This document shows positions 51,698 to 61,152 of a stretch of DNA of 64,000 bases, in pieces (positions within the stretch are counted from its first letter, which is position 1; each line of letters opens with the position of its first letter). The stretch spans positions 2,978,017-3,042,016 of the forward strand of contig NZ_CM001368.1 of NCBI RefSeq assembly GCF_000177215.2, written 5' to 3'. A program made the position numbers and the translations under genes. The notes under the pieces were generated by a model. The model saw only the letters and a list, made by a program, of their open reading frames with translations, was not told where the DNA came from and searched no databases. The DNA comes from Solidesulfovibrio carbinoliphilus subsp. oakridgensis. Its GTDB lineage: Bacteria; Desulfobacterota; Desulfovibrionia; Desulfovibrionales; Desulfovibrionaceae.

Positions 51698-52735
51698 TTA
51701 CATGCTCTTGAACTTGATCACGCACCGGCGGTTCAGGGCGCGGCCCTGAGCGGTCTTGTTGGTGGCGACCGGATCGGACTCGCCGAAGCTGATGGTCTCG
51801 ATGCGGCTGGCGTCAATGCCCTTCTTCACGAAGAAGGCCTTGACGGAGTCGGCGCGGCGCTGACCGAGCTTCATGTTGTACTGGTCGGAGCCGACGGAGT
51901 CGGTGTGACCTTCGAGGACGACCTTCATGCCGGTCTTCGACTTGATGATGGCGGTGCCTTCTTCAAGGACGGGCACGAATTCGGGCTTGATGTTGTACTT
52001 GTCGAAGTCGAAGTAGATGCTGCGGAAGACGACGATTTCGTCTTCGATCCACTCGTAGAGGGCGCACTCGAGGAACTTCTCGCGGGCGGCCTCGTTGCGG
52101 AGCAGCTCTTCGCCGAGCTCGTAGCAGTTGCACTTGCCCATGGCGGCGATGGCCTTGAGGACCTGCTGGCCATGCTTGTTGTCGGACAGGTCGACGATGA
52201 AGAAGCACAGGTTGTCGCCGTACTTGGCCTTCAGGGACTGGGCCACGGCCACGGGGTCGACGCCGCAGTTGGAGTCGCCGTCAGAGAAGATGAACACGCC
52301 GGTCTTTCCGGAAAGGGTGGAAAGGGGCAGCTTGTCCAGGTCTTCCAGGCCCTTGCCCATCGGGGTCATGCGGCCGTAGACGCTGTAGTCCGTCTGGATC
52401 TTTTCGATGGCGGCAGCCATGGTGGCCTGGCTGTACGGAGCCATCGCGGCGTACTCTTTGTACGGGGCGAAGGTGTACAGGCCGGCCTTGTAGCCGAGCT
52501 CGGGGGTCATCTTGTTGAGTTCACGGGCCAGGGACTTGGCCATCATGATCTTGGACACGCCGCCGAACTGCACATAGCGCTGTCCCTTGTAGGAGAACGC
52601 CATGGAGCTGGAATGGTCGATAAAATAGATGAAGTTATCGACCTTCGGCACCTGCTTTTTCGCCATGGCCGGGCCGCTGAAGCCCAGCAGCAGGGCGACC
52701 AAAGCCACCAACAAAATCTGCAGTTTCTTGTTCAT
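51698..52735 (-). CDS. VWA-like domain fused to OmpA peptidoglycan-binding domain
   Basis: Exported protein of 345 residues. Signal peptide about 1-25 (LLVALVALLLGFSGPAMA). Residues 33-215 form a von Willebrand A fold with MIDAS DHSSSM (DxSxS) and a second Asp in FIFSDGDSNCG. Residues 225-340 are an OmpA C-terminal domain (IYFDFDKYNIKPEFV, LEGHTDSVGSDQYNMKLGQRRADSV) which anchors to peptidoglycan. The combination suggests a cell-envelope adhesion or scaffold protein. Good ribosome binding site GGAGGG and a clear promoter upstream. Confidence 0.9.
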   Translation of the reverse strand: MNKKLQILLVALVALLLGFSGPAMAKKQVPKVDNFIYFIDHSSSMAFSYKGQRYVQFGGVSKIMMAKSLARELNKMTPELGYKAGLYTFAPYKEYAAMAPYSQATMAAAIEKIQTDYSVYGRMTPMGKGLEDLDKLPLSTLSGKTGVFIFSDGDSNCGVDPVAVAQSLKAKYGDNLCFFIVDLSDNKHGQQVLKAIAAMGKCNCYELGEELLRNEAAREKFLECALYEWIEDEIVVFRSIYFDFDKYNIKPEFVPVLEEGTAIIKSKTGMKVVLEGHTDSVGSDQYNMKLGQRRADSVKAFFVKKGIDASRIETISFGESDPVATNKTAQGRALNRRCVIKFKSM

Positions 52736-53083
52736 AACTCCCTCCTCGGAGTAGTGAAATGGAATTCACCCTTGCCAAAAACCACCCTCTTTCGACTTGA
52801 ACGGGGACCCGCGCCCGTGAAGGCGACGGAGCCCCACTTGCCAAAAACCGCTTGAATCGTTGGAAAAAAACGGCATTCGACAAGCTTCCCTCTGTTCTCC
52901 GGTTTAAGATATAGTGTCTTTTGCCAGCAAGCGCAAGTGGATGCGCCCCGCTTCCCCAGCCAATCCGACCGGGACCCGTGGTCGGACACGCAAGCCCTAT
53001 AGCATATTTCGCCTAAATGTGTAGAGAAAATTTCACCGGGCCAAAAAGCGCCCCGGCGCAACGACAAAAACGCAGGAGAAACG
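52736..53083. other. Divergent intergenic region, VWA-OmpA and M16C genes
   Basis: 348 bases with no gene. A promoter for the minus-strand gene is at 52908-52936. For the plus-strand peptidase gene there is GGAG just before the start but no clear promoter. The nearby sequence TTCGCCTAAATG around 53010 is A/T-richer than average. Confidence 0.5.
52908..52936 (-). promoter_or_regulatory. Candidate sigma-70 promoter of the VWA-OmpA gene
   Basis: Minus strand -35 TTGCGC (52931-52936), 17-base spacer, -10 TATATC (52908-52913), about 170 bases before the start codon. Confidence 0.55.
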
Positions 53084-55990
53084 ATGTCCCGCAGCCATGG
53101 CTTCACCGTCCTTGCCGACGAGACCCTGACCGAATACGCCGCCCGGGCCGTCCGCTACCGCCACGACCGGACCGGCGCCGAAGTCCTGTCCCTCTCCCTC
53201 GACGACGCCAACAAGGTCTTCGGCGTGGCCTTTCGCACGCCGCCGGCCAATTCCACCGGCGTGCCCCATATCCTTGAGCATTCGGTCCTGTGCGGCTCGC
53301 GCAAATACCCGGTCAAGGAACCCTTCGTGGAACTCCTCAAGGGCTCGCTCCAGACCTTTTTAAACGCCTTCACCTACCCGGACAAGACCTGCTACCCCGT
53401 GGCCTCGACCAACCTCCCGGACTTCTACAACCTGGTCGACGTCTACCTCGACGCCGTGTTTTTTCCCCGCATCCCGCGCCACGTCTTTCTCCAGGAGGGC
53501 TGGCACTTCGAATGGACCGAGGCCGGGGAGCTTTCCCGAAGCGGCGTGGTCTTCAACGAAATGAAGGGCGTCTATTCCTCGCCCGATTCCGTGCTCGGCG
53601 AATTCTCCCAGCGCCTGCTCTTTCCGGACACCACCTACGGCGTGGATTCCGGCGGCGATCCCAAGGTCATCCCGACGCTGACCTACGAGGAATTCAAGGC
53701 CTTCCACGAGACCTACTACCATCCCTCCAACGCCCGGGCCTTTTTCTCGGGCGACGACGACCCCGAGGAGCGGCTGCGCCTCCTGGACGACTATTTCAGC
53801 CGGTTCGACGCCCGGCCCGTGGACTCCCACGTCGCCCTCCAGGAGCCGTTCGCCGCGCCGCGCCGCACCGAGATGCCCTACGCCGCCGCGCCGGGCCAGG
53901 CTGACCGGGCCTTTGTCACGGTCAACTGGCTGCTCCCCGACACGGCCGACCAGGACCGGGTGCTCGTCCTCGACGTCCTGGAGCACGTGCTGATCGGCCT
54001 GCCGACCTCGCCCCTGCGAAAGGCCCTGGTGGACAGCGGGTTGGGCGAGGATCTGGCCGGCGGCGGGCTCGAAACCGAACTGCGCCAGATGTTTTTCTCG
54101 GTGGGCTTGAAGGGCATCAAACCCGGCACAAGCCAGGAGGTGGAAAATCTCGTGCGCGGCACCCTGACCTGGCTGGCCGACGGCGGTCTGCCGGCCGACG
54201 CCGTGGAGGCCGGGGTCAATGCCCTGGAATTCGCGTTGCGGGAGAACAACACCGGCTCTTTCCCGCGCGGGCTGTCCCTGATGCTGCGCGCCCTGACCAC
54301 CTGGCTCCACGACGGCGATCCCCTGGCCCCGCTGCGGTTCTCCGGGCCGCTTTCGCGCCTCAAGGACCGGCTGGCCGCCGGCGAACCGGTCCTGGAACAG
54401 GCCATCCGCGAATATTTCCTGGACAATCCCCACCAGGTCACCCTGACCCTGGCCCCGGACACCGAACTCGACGCCAAACGGCTGGCCGCGGAAAAGGAAG
54501 AGCTGGCCGCCGTGGCCGCCGGCCTCGACGAGGCCGGCCGGCAGAAAATCACCGCCATCCAGGAAGAACTGCGCCGGCTCCAGGAAACGCCGGATTCCCC
54601 GGAAGACCTGGCCAAGATCCCGGGTCTGGCCCTGGCCGACCTGCCGGTCGTCGAAACGCCCATCCCCCAGGAGGCGCGGGCAGGGCAGGCGGCCACCGTG
54701 CTGCTCCATCCCCTGGAAACCGCCGGCATCGGCTATCTTGACCTGGTGTTTCCCCTGGACGGGGTGCCGGACCGGCTGGTGGGGCTGGTGCCGCTTTTCG
54801 GCCGGGCCCTGCTCGAACTCGGCACCGACCGCCGGGACGCCGTCGCGCTGACACGGCGTATCGCGGCCAAGACCGGCGGCATCTCCCGCGAGGCCATGAC
54901 CGCCTCCCTGGTGGGGGCGGGCCCGGACGCCGTGGCCGCCAAGCTGGTTTTTCGCGGCAAGGCCACCGGGGACAAGGTGCCGGACCTGCTCGATATCCTT
55001 GAGGAGATCCTGACGGCCACGGATTTCGGCAACCGCGAGCGGTTCACCCAGATGGCCATGGAGGCCCGGTCGCGCCTGGAGCGGCGGCTGGCTCCGGCCG
55101 GCCACGCTACGGCCGGTTCGCGGCTTCGCGCCCGCTACACCCTGGCTGGCAACCTGTCAGAGCGCATGCGCGGCATCTCCCAGCTTTTGTACCTGCGCGA
55201 ACTCGAAGAGCGGATCACGGCCGACTACGACGCCGTGCGCCGCGACCTCGAGACCCTGCGCGAGGTGGTCCTGACCCGGGCCGGGCTGGTGGCCGGCCTC
55301 ACGGCCTCGGCCGGCGACATGCCCCGTTTCGAGGCCGCCGTGTCGGGATTTCTCGACCGGCTGCCGGCCGCAGCCCCGGCTCCGGCCGTATGGGAACGGC
55401 TGGTCGTGCCCGGGGCCGAGGGCATCGCCATCCCGGCCCAGGTCCATTACGTCGGCGTGGGCCTCGATCTGGCCGCCACGGGTTGGACCTTTGACGGCGC
55501 GGACCTGGTCGCGGCCCGCTACCTGCGCATGGCCTACCTGTGGGACCGGGTCCGGGTGCGGGGCGGGGCCTACGGCGCCTTTTGCTCCCTCGACCGCCTC
55601 ACGGGCCAGGCCGTTTTCGTCTCCTACCGCGACCCCAACACCGAGGCCACCATCGACATCTTCCGGGGGGCCGGCCGCTATCTCATGGAGGAGCCCCTCT
55701 CGGACGCGGAAATGACCCGGGCCGTCATCGGGGCCATCGGCGACATCGACAGCCACATGCTGCCGGACGCCAAGGGCCATGTGGCCCTGGTCCGCCGCTT
55801 GATCGGCGACACGCCCGAGGTCCGGGCCGCCATGCGGGCCCAAGTGCTGGCCGCCGGCACGAGACGCTTCCGGGAATTCGGCGAAGCCCTGGACGCGGCC
55901 GCGAAAAACGCCGGCATCGTGGTCCTTGGCCCCACCCCGTCCCTGGACGCGCTGCGCGTGCCGGGCCTTGTCCGGTTGGATGTGCTGTAA
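53084..55990 (+). CDS. M16C family zinc metallopeptidase (presequence protease-like)
   Basis: Large peptidase of 968 residues with four M16-type domains. Inverted zinc motif HILEH near 62-66 with the distal Glu in NEMKG near 160; the M16C-specific middle helical hairpin about 445-500 (KRLAAEKEELAAVAAGLDEAG). The C-terminal half contains the substrate-binding domain with RVRGGAYGAFC and VSYRDPN. No signal peptide, so cytoplasmic; degrades peptides. A 17-base-pair hairpin follows the stop. Confidence 0.95.
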   Translation: MSRSHGFTVLADETLTEYAARAVRYRHDRTGAEVLSLSLDDANKVFGVAFRTPPANSTGVPHILEHSVLCGSRKYPVKEPFVELLKGSLQTFLNAFTYPDKTCYPVASTNLPDFYNLVDVYLDAVFFPRIPRHVFLQEGWHFEWTEAGELSRSGVVFNEMKGVYSSPDSVLGEFSQRLLFPDTTYGVDSGGDPKVIPTLTYEEFKAFHETYYHPSNARAFFSGDDDPEERLRLLDDYFSRFDARPVDSHVALQEPFAAPRRTEMPYAAAPGQADRAFVTVNWLLPDTADQDRVLVLDVLEHVLIGLPTSPLRKALVDSGLGEDLAGGGLETELRQMFFSVGLKGIKPGTSQEVENLVRGTLTWLADGGLPADAVEAGVNALEFALRENNTGSFPRGLSLMLRALTTWLHDGDPLAPLRFSGPLSRLKDRLAAGEPVLEQAIREYFLDNPHQVTLTLAPDTELDAKRLAAEKEELAAVAAGLDEAGRQKITAIQEELRRLQETPDSPEDLAKIPGLALADLPVVETPIPQEARAGQAATVLLHPLETAGIGYLDLVFPLDGVPDRLVGLVPLFGRALLELGTDRRDAVALTRRIAAKTGGISREAMTASLVGAGPDAVAAKLVFRGKATGDKVPDLLDILEEILTATDFGNRERFTQMAMEARSRLERRLAPAGHATAGSRLRARYTLAGNLSERMRGISQLLYLRELEERITADYDAVRRDLETLREVVLTRAGLVAGLTASAGDMPRFEAAVSGFLDRLPAAAPAPAVWERLVVPGAEGIAIPAQVHYVGVGLDLAATGWTFDGADLVAARYLRMAYLWDRVRVRGGAYGAFCSLDRLTGQAVFVSYRDPNTEATIDIFRGAGRYLMEEPLSDAEMTRAVIGAIGDIDSHMLPDAKGHVALVRRLIGDTPEVRAAMRAQVLAAGTRRFREFGEALDAAAKNAGIVVLGPTPSLDALRVPGLVRLDVL

Positions 55991-56013
55991 GGGAATGCGC
56001 CGGCTCCTGCCGC

Positions 56014-56050
56014 GACCGCGCCGCCGGGGTGGCACCCCGGCGGCGCGGTC
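56014..56050 (+). terminator. Very stable hairpin after the M16C gene
   Basis: GACCGCGCCGCCGGGGT and its exact complement, 17-base arms with GGC loop, 24 bases after the stop. Not followed by a T-run. Confidence 0.75.
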
Positions 56051-56281
56051 CGGCATGGGCCTGGCCCGTGCGGTGCCGGCAAGATCGTCTGCATCCATAT
56101 CCAGGAGGCGCAGGGAAAGGCGCAGGGGAAAAGCGGGAATGATTTCCCCCATTGCCCTTTGCGGCGCCGGGTACTACCCTGTGCGCCGCACAAACGGTGA
56201 GTTCTCCTGCAGGGAGGCAATTCTGTCGGGACATGCTTCCCGACCGAACGGGCATGGGTTGGTCCAACGCCCTCTTTCTCG

Positions 56282-57679
56282 ATGAGTACTATGAAACTCG
56301 AAGAAAAGATCATCGACTACCTGGTGTTCGAAACAGGCAGGGGGCATCGCCTCCAGACCTGCATCGTCTCGTTTCTTCTCATCGTCGGCATCGCGTTGCT
56401 GGATAATTTCACAGCAACGAACTTCAGCCTTTTTACGCTGTATTTGATTCCGATCTTGTATGTGGTTTCCAGGAACGAAGTTTTCCTGGGCTATGTGCTG
56501 ACGTTCTCATGTTCGGCCATTTCCGAGTTTCTGGATCTGGTGCCCGGCGAGCCGGCGGAGCCAATGGTGATCGCCTGGAATATTTTCAGGCGGACGGCCA
56601 TGCTCGCCATCATCGTCTTTTTCGTGGACATGACGATCAAGTTCATGCGCCGCTATCATACGATCGTGGAAGACCAGGACCAGTTCGTCTGCCGCTACAG
56701 GCCGGACGGGACGTTGTCGTTTTGCAACAACACCTATGTGGAAACGCATGGCATAGACCGCCATGCCATGTCAGGGTACACTGTTTACGGGAATCTTCCG
56801 GAAGAGGGCAGGGAACAAGTCCGGCAGGCCTTGCGGGAAATTTCCGTCGACCGGCCGTCCTTCACCGTGGAGCATAAAATCGTCCTGGCCGATGGAACCC
56901 TACAATGGCAACACTGGAACCATCGGGCAATTTTCAATAAGAGAAATGTTCTCACGGAAGTGCAGGCCGTTGGCCGGGATGTCACCGAACGCAAGAAGTA
57001 TCAGGAACTCAAGGAACAGTTCGACAAGATCATGCTCCATGACATCAAGGGGCCTTTGACCGGGATCATCGGCCTGTCGGAGTCGCTGCTCAAGGATCCG
57101 GATTCGACGGAAAGGCAAAGGGATTGTCTCGATTCCATCAAGGACGCCGGATACCGAATCCTGTATATGGTCGGCTCGACGTTGGATCTGTATAAAATGG
57201 AGAACGGATTTTATTCCCTGGACAAAGAGGAGGTCGATCTGTTCCAGCTGGTCCAGGCCTCCGTGCAGAACTACCGGCCCCATGCCGAAGCGAAGAATAT
57301 GGCCATAGACGTCTGCCTGGGGAACAAAAAGGTCTGCCATCCGTTGGAGTACAAAATTTCCGGAGACAAGCATCTGGCCTTTTCGCTGCTGGAGAATCTG
57401 CTCAAAAACGCCATCGAGGCCACACCGTGCGACGAGAACATCCGTATCCTGTTTTCCAGCACTTCCAAGCAATTGTGCATCTGCAACAAGGGTGAAGTGC
57501 CCTGCGAGATCCGGGACAAATTCTTCGACAAGTTCGTTACCTCGAAGAAATTGAACGGAACCGGCCTTGGCACCTATTCGGCGGCGCTCATCGCCCGGAT
57601 GCACGGCTGGGGGATACGGCTCGACGCGTCCGTGCCGGGGCAGACGACCATCTGCGTCGCCTTCGAGGAAACGGCCTGA
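56282..57679 (+). CDS. Membrane-bound PAS histidine kinase, orphan
   Basis: Sensor kinase of 465 residues. Four hydrophobic segments in 25-125 (TCIVSFLLIVGIALL; NFSLFTLYLIPILYVVS; VFLGYVLTFSCSAIS; TAMLAIIVFFVDMTIKF), a PAS domain (about 128-240; DQFVCRYRPDGTLSFCNN), HisKA with HDIKGPLTG (His near 257), and HATPase with LLENLLKNAIEA and GTGLGTYSAALIARMHG. No response regulator is adjacent. Base composition is lower in GC than the neighbouring genes, as in recently acquired or fast-evolving genes. There is no good Shine-Dalgarno; ATG 56291 (MKLEEK) is an alternative start. Confidence 0.9.
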   Translation: MSTMKLEEKIIDYLVFETGRGHRLQTCIVSFLLIVGIALLDNFTATNFSLFTLYLIPILYVVSRNEVFLGYVLTFSCSAISEFLDLVPGEPAEPMVIAWNIFRRTAMLAIIVFFVDMTIKFMRRYHTIVEDQDQFVCRYRPDGTLSFCNNTYVETHGIDRHAMSGYTVYGNLPEEGREQVRQALREISVDRPSFTVEHKIVLADGTLQWQHWNHRAIFNKRNVLTEVQAVGRDVTERKKYQELKEQFDKIMLHDIKGPLTGIIGLSESLLKDPDSTERQRDCLDSIKDAGYRILYMVGSTLDLYKMENGFYSLDKEEVDLFQLVQASVQNYRPHAEAKNMAIDVCLGNKKVCHPLEYKISGDKHLAFSLLENLLKNAIEATPCDENIRILFSSTSKQLCICNKGEVPCEIRDKFFDKFVTSKKLNGTGLGTYSAALIARMHGWGIRLDASVPGQTTICVAFEETA

Positions 57680-57824
57680 GGGGAGCCGGGGACGGCCTCC
57701 GCAGCGAGGATTCCGCTTGCCGGGCCGCCGGCAGGCGGCAGAAGAGTCAGGAGGTCCGGGCGGCGAGGCCTCGCGGCGGCGGGGGACGGTGGGGCCAGGT
57801 GGCGACGGTGGCGGCGGGGTGCCC

Positions 57825-58841
57825 ATGCGCAAGCGGAATGTTGCCTTCGACGTGTTGAAAGTCGTCTCTGCGTGCGGCGTCATCCTGATCCACGTGACCG
57901 CCTCGCTCTATGCCTGCGCCGCGCCGGGCAAAACGCTGCTGGCCGCCTATGTTCTCAACGGATTCGGCCGCAGCGCGGTCCCGGTCTTCCTGATGGTCGC
58001 CGGGGCACTCCTCTTCGAAGCCCAGGCCGTCCACGTCCGGGCCTTTTACCGGCGGGGATTGGCCAGGTTTTTCCTGCCCACCGTGCTCTGGACGCTTCTC
58101 TACAAGGCCGTCATCTTTCTGGAGCACGGCCATGACGTCTACGATTTCCTGTATCTCTTCAAGGGGAAGAACCCGGCCTACCACCTCTGGTACATGTGGA
58201 TGTTTCTCGGGCTGATCGTGGCCTTCCCCTTTCTGCACGCCATGGTCCACGGCCTGTCCCGGGAACGGCTGCGGCTTTTTCTCGTCGTCTGCGGCATCTA
58301 CGCCTTTCTCGTCAATCCGTTCGCCGGCCTGTGCAACAGGAATATCGTGGAGATCTACAGCACGATTTTCGGGGTCTACGTCTTTTATTTCGTGTTCGGC
58401 CACTACCTGCACACGCATGTACGGACGACGGCCGCCCTGGCCTGGGGCCTGGGCGGCCTGTTCGTGGTCGCCTTTGTCGGCAACGGCTATGCCATGCAGG
58501 TCGCGGCGGCCAGGGGCCTTCCCTTCGGCTATGCCCCGGAAACGCCGGAGAGCCTGCCGGTCCTGGTCCAGTCCTTTGCCCTCTACTACGCGGCCCGGCA
58601 TTTCCTGCGGCACCGGCCGGCCCCGGCCGCTCTGGCCGGGCTCTCCGGCGCCACCTACGGCATCTACCTGGTCCACGTCCTCGTCATCCACCTGCTGCGG
58701 GTCGAGCGGCTGTGCGCCGTCACGGACGGGCTCGGGCTGGCCCTCGCCATCCTGGGGACTTCCCTGCTGGTCTTCGGGCTGTCCTACGCCCTTGTCCGGG
58801 GCCTGCGGCTCGTCCCGGGCCTTCGGGTGCTTGCGCCCTGA
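57825..58841 (+). CDS. Acyltransferase family 3 membrane protein
   Basis: Integral membrane O-acyltransferase of 338 residues with about ten membrane segments. N-terminal motif RNVAFDVLKVVSACGVILIHV with the conserved His (DxLxxxxxxxVxxxH), RSAVPVFLMVAGALLFE, and YHLWYMWMFLGLIVAFP. The family acetylates or succinylates surface sugars or is used in polysaccharide synthesis. Start ATG 57825 matches the family N-terminus; the longer open frame from 57567 lies inside the kinase gene. The target glycan is unknown. Confidence 0.9.
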   Translation: MRKRNVAFDVLKVVSACGVILIHVTASLYACAAPGKTLLAAYVLNGFGRSAVPVFLMVAGALLFEAQAVHVRAFYRRGLARFFLPTVLWTLLYKAVIFLEHGHDVYDFLYLFKGKNPAYHLWYMWMFLGLIVAFPFLHAMVHGLSRERLRLFLVVCGIYAFLVNPFAGLCNRNIVEIYSTIFGVYVFYFVFGHYLHTHVRTTAALAWGLGGLFVVAFVGNGYAMQVAAARGLPFGYAPETPESLPVLVQSFALYYAARHFLRHRPAPAALAGLSGATYGIYLVHVLVIHLLRVERLCAVTDGLGLALAILGTSLLVFGLSYALVRGLRLVPGLRVLAP

Positions 58842-58969
58842 GGCCGGACCGCCCGGTGTCGCGCCCTCGAAATCCAGGCAGGCATATTTTTAATGCAACA
58901 GCGGCTTTTGCGAAAATCGTTGCCACCGACGGCCCGAAACCAACGTGCGTCATAACAGGCTGTATTTTT

Positions 58970-59041
58970 AGGGGGTTTCCAAAGGGTGAAACTCTTCGGT
59001 CGCCGAAGGCTTCAAAACCGACTCTTTTTGCAAAACCCCCT
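58970..59041. other. Structured intergenic element
   Basis: Outer arms AGGGGGTTT (58970-58978) and AAACCCCCT (59033-59041) enclose an inner hairpin CTTCGG-TCG-CCGAAG (58994-59008). T-runs on both sides on the plus strand and A/T on the minus suggest a terminator between the convergent acyltransferase and reductase genes, or a small structured RNA. Confidence 0.45.
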
Positions 59042-59065
59042 GACGTGTCTTTTAAGGGCGCGGCA

Positions 59066-60238
59066 TTAGGCCGGCCCTTTGGCCCGGCGCAGGAGCAGGC
59101 GGTAGGACCGGATGCCGTGGACCATCTCGCCAAGGAGCCTGCCCCCGCCGCGCACGAAACACAAAAGCGGCAGAAAGCCCCAGGACTGGCTGGCGTAAAG
59201 GACGCGCCGCAATTTCCGGGACCAGACCAGTTCCGGCAGGATGTCGCGCCGAAGCCCCTGGCCGTAGAGGACCGTCGGGTCCGCGCCCCGGGTGAGTGCC
59301 CCGGCCACGGCCTCGCCGGCCAGCTCGCCGCTGCGCAGGGCGTAGTAGATGCCCTCGCCGAAAAGCGTTTCCACCAGCCCGGCCGCGTCCCCGGCCAGAA
59401 GCGTCCGGCCGTGCCACGGCCGGGTGAGGTAGTTGCCGTAGGGCAGGCCATGGCCCCTGGCCGTGTCGGCCAGCTCGGGCGGCAGGCCGAGGAAGGCCAG
59501 GAACTCCCGGAACTTTTTGCGAAACTCCTTGCCGTGCCGCACGCTGTGGCCGCCGATGCCGATGGCCAGCACGTCCCGGTGGGGAAAGACCCAGCCGTAG
59601 CCGGCCCGCAGGAACCCGGCATAGACGGTCGGCGAGTCGGCGAGGAGGTCCTCGTGGACGGCTCCCGACAGGCGGGCGTCGCTGCGGGGCAGGTAGAACT
59701 CCATGCCGCCGCCCATGCCCTCGCGCCAGGAAGCGCTCGAAAACGGACAGGCCCGGCGCACCACGCTGGCCACCCCGTCCGCGCCGATGACGTGGCGGCC
59801 CGTGAACTTCCGGCCGTCGGCCAGCCGCACCAGCCCCGTGGCCGGGTCCACGGCCGAAACCGGGCAGCCGGCCCGGACGTCGGCCCCGGCCTTGACCGCC
59901 TGGTCGAGGAGATGCTTGTCAAAGACCCGGCGCTTGGTGAAGTGGAAGGGGTAGAACAGCTCCCCGGCCGCGAGGGTCCGGCCGCGAAACCGGATGCGGT
60001 AGCCGGGCGAGGCGGCGTTGAAGACGCCGCTGGCGAGCAGGCCCTCGGCCGAGTCGCCGTAGACCCGCTCCAGCACGTCCACGGACTTCCAGGTGAGCAG
60101 TCCGGCGCACAGCTTGTCCCGGGGGAAGGGGGCCTTGTCGAGCAGAAGGACGTTGGCCCCTTTCCGGGCCAGGACGCAGGCCGCCGTGGAACCGGCCGGG
60201 CCCGCGCCGACAATGACGGCATCGTGGGTGGTGGTCAT
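59066..60238 (-). CDS. Geranylgeranyl reductase family FAD-dependent protein
   Basis: Flavoprotein of 390 residues. FAD fold DAVIVGAGPAGSTAACVLARKG (7-28, in part VGAGPAGSTAA), CAGLLTWKSVDVL with conserved Cys, GADGVASVVR, and the FAD-ribityl motif LLAGDAAGLVETLFGEGIYYALRSG near 275. Members reduce isoprenoid double bonds or act as related oxidoreductases (menaquinone or lipid tails). The C-terminus contains a hydrophobic segment SWGFLPLLCFV. Start ATG 60238 matches the family start; ribosome binding site is weak. Confidence 0.88.
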   Translation of the reverse strand: MTTTHDAVIVGAGPAGSTAACVLARKGANVLLLDKAPFPRDKLCAGLLTWKSVDVLERVYGDSAEGLLASGVFNAASPGYRIRFRGRTLAAGELFYPFHFTKRRVFDKHLLDQAVKAGADVRAGCPVSAVDPATGLVRLADGRKFTGRHVIGADGVASVVRRACPFSSASWREGMGGGMEFYLPRSDARLSGAVHEDLLADSPTVYAGFLRAGYGWVFPHRDVLAIGIGGHSVRHGKEFRKKFREFLAFLGLPPELADTARGHGLPYGNYLTRPWHGRTLLAGDAAGLVETLFGEGIYYALRSGELAGEAVAGALTRGADPTVLYGQGLRRDILPELVWSRKLRRVLYASQSWGFLPLLCFVRGGGRLLGEMVHGIRSYRLLLRRAKGPA

Positions 60239-60376
60239 GGGTATGTGTGGTGGCTCAAAGGTTTCGGCCGCGCCCCCGGCCTCCCGGGCCGGGTTGCCAA
60301 GAGACGCCGCCCCGTCTAAAACGCGCAAACCATAACCGCACCGCGCGCGCGCGGCAATCCGCCGGCAGGTCCCCCC

Positions 60377-61039
60377 GTGACACCATCCCGACTCCCCCCT
60401 GAGGCCGTGGTCTTCGACTTCGACGGCACCCTGGCCGAACTGGTCCTCGATTTCACGGCCATGAAAAACGTCGTGGCCGCCTCGGCCGCCGCCTATTTGA
60501 GAACCGTGCCCCCGCCGGACGGCCTGCCGGCCCTCGAATACGCCGAACGGCTCGCCGGCCGCATCCGCAGCACCTCACCGGCCGACGCCGGCCGTTTTCT
60601 GGCCGCAGCAGCCGAGGGCATCCGAAACATGGAGACCGAGGCCGCCAAAAGCGCCCGGCTTTTTCCGGAAACACGGGCCGCCCTGGCCAGTCTCACCCGG
60701 CGGGGCATCGGCGTCGGCATCATCACCCGCAACTGCCGGGCCGCCGTGGATGTCGTCTTTCCCGATGCCCGGCAGTTCGCCGGCGTCATCCTGGCCCGCG
60801 ACGAGGCCCGCCACGTCAAGCCCGATCCGCGCCACCTCCTCGACGCCCTGCGCGTCCTTGGCGCCACGCCCGAACGGTCGCTCATGGCCGGCGACCACCC
60901 CATGGACCTGGCCACGGGCAAGGCCGCCGGCAGCCTCACCGCCGGCGTGGCCAGCGGCCGGGTGACGCTCGAGGAACTGGCCCGGCACGGGCCGGACTAC
61001 CTGGCCGCCGACGTGGCCGCGCTGGTGGCGATGCTATAA
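60377..61039 (+). CDS. HAD superfamily hydrolase
   Basis: Phosphatase of 220 residues of the phosphoglycolate phosphatase-like group. Motif I VFDFDGTLAE (12-21), motif II IITRN near 115, motif III Lys in HVKPDPRHLL, motif IV AGDHPMDLATGKAAG near 172-186. Cap is the small helical type. The start is GTG 60377 with a GGCAGG-type site upstream. Substrate not predictable. Repeat copy I begins 12 bases after the stop. Confidence 0.9.
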   Translation: MTPSRLPPEAVVFDFDGTLAELVLDFTAMKNVVAASAAAYLRTVPPPDGLPALEYAERLAGRIRSTSPADAGRFLAAAAEGIRNMETEAAKSARLFPETRAALASLTRRGIGVGIITRNCRAAVDVVFPDARQFAGVILARDEARHVKPDPRHLLDALRVLGATPERSLMAGDHPMDLATGKAAGSLTAGVASGRVTLEELARHGPDYLAADVAALVAML

Positions 61040-61051
61040 GAGAAGAGAAAG

Positions 61052-61117
61052 ATGCCTCCGGCGGCCAGGGCTTTGCCCTGGACCCACCGGGGGGGATCAT
61101 CCCCCCCGGACCCCCCG
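61052..61117 (+). repeat. Dispersed palindromic repeat, copy I with inserted module
   Basis: ATGCCTCCGGCGGCC, then an inserted hairpin CCAGGGC-TTT-GCCCTGG, then the G-run/C-run hairpin with GATC centre and GGACCCCCC. Linker after the HAD stop is GAGAAGAGAAAG. Confidence 0.83.
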
Positions 61118-61152
61118 AAAGGGAGAAGGGTGGCGGGGCGAAGGGAGGGGGG

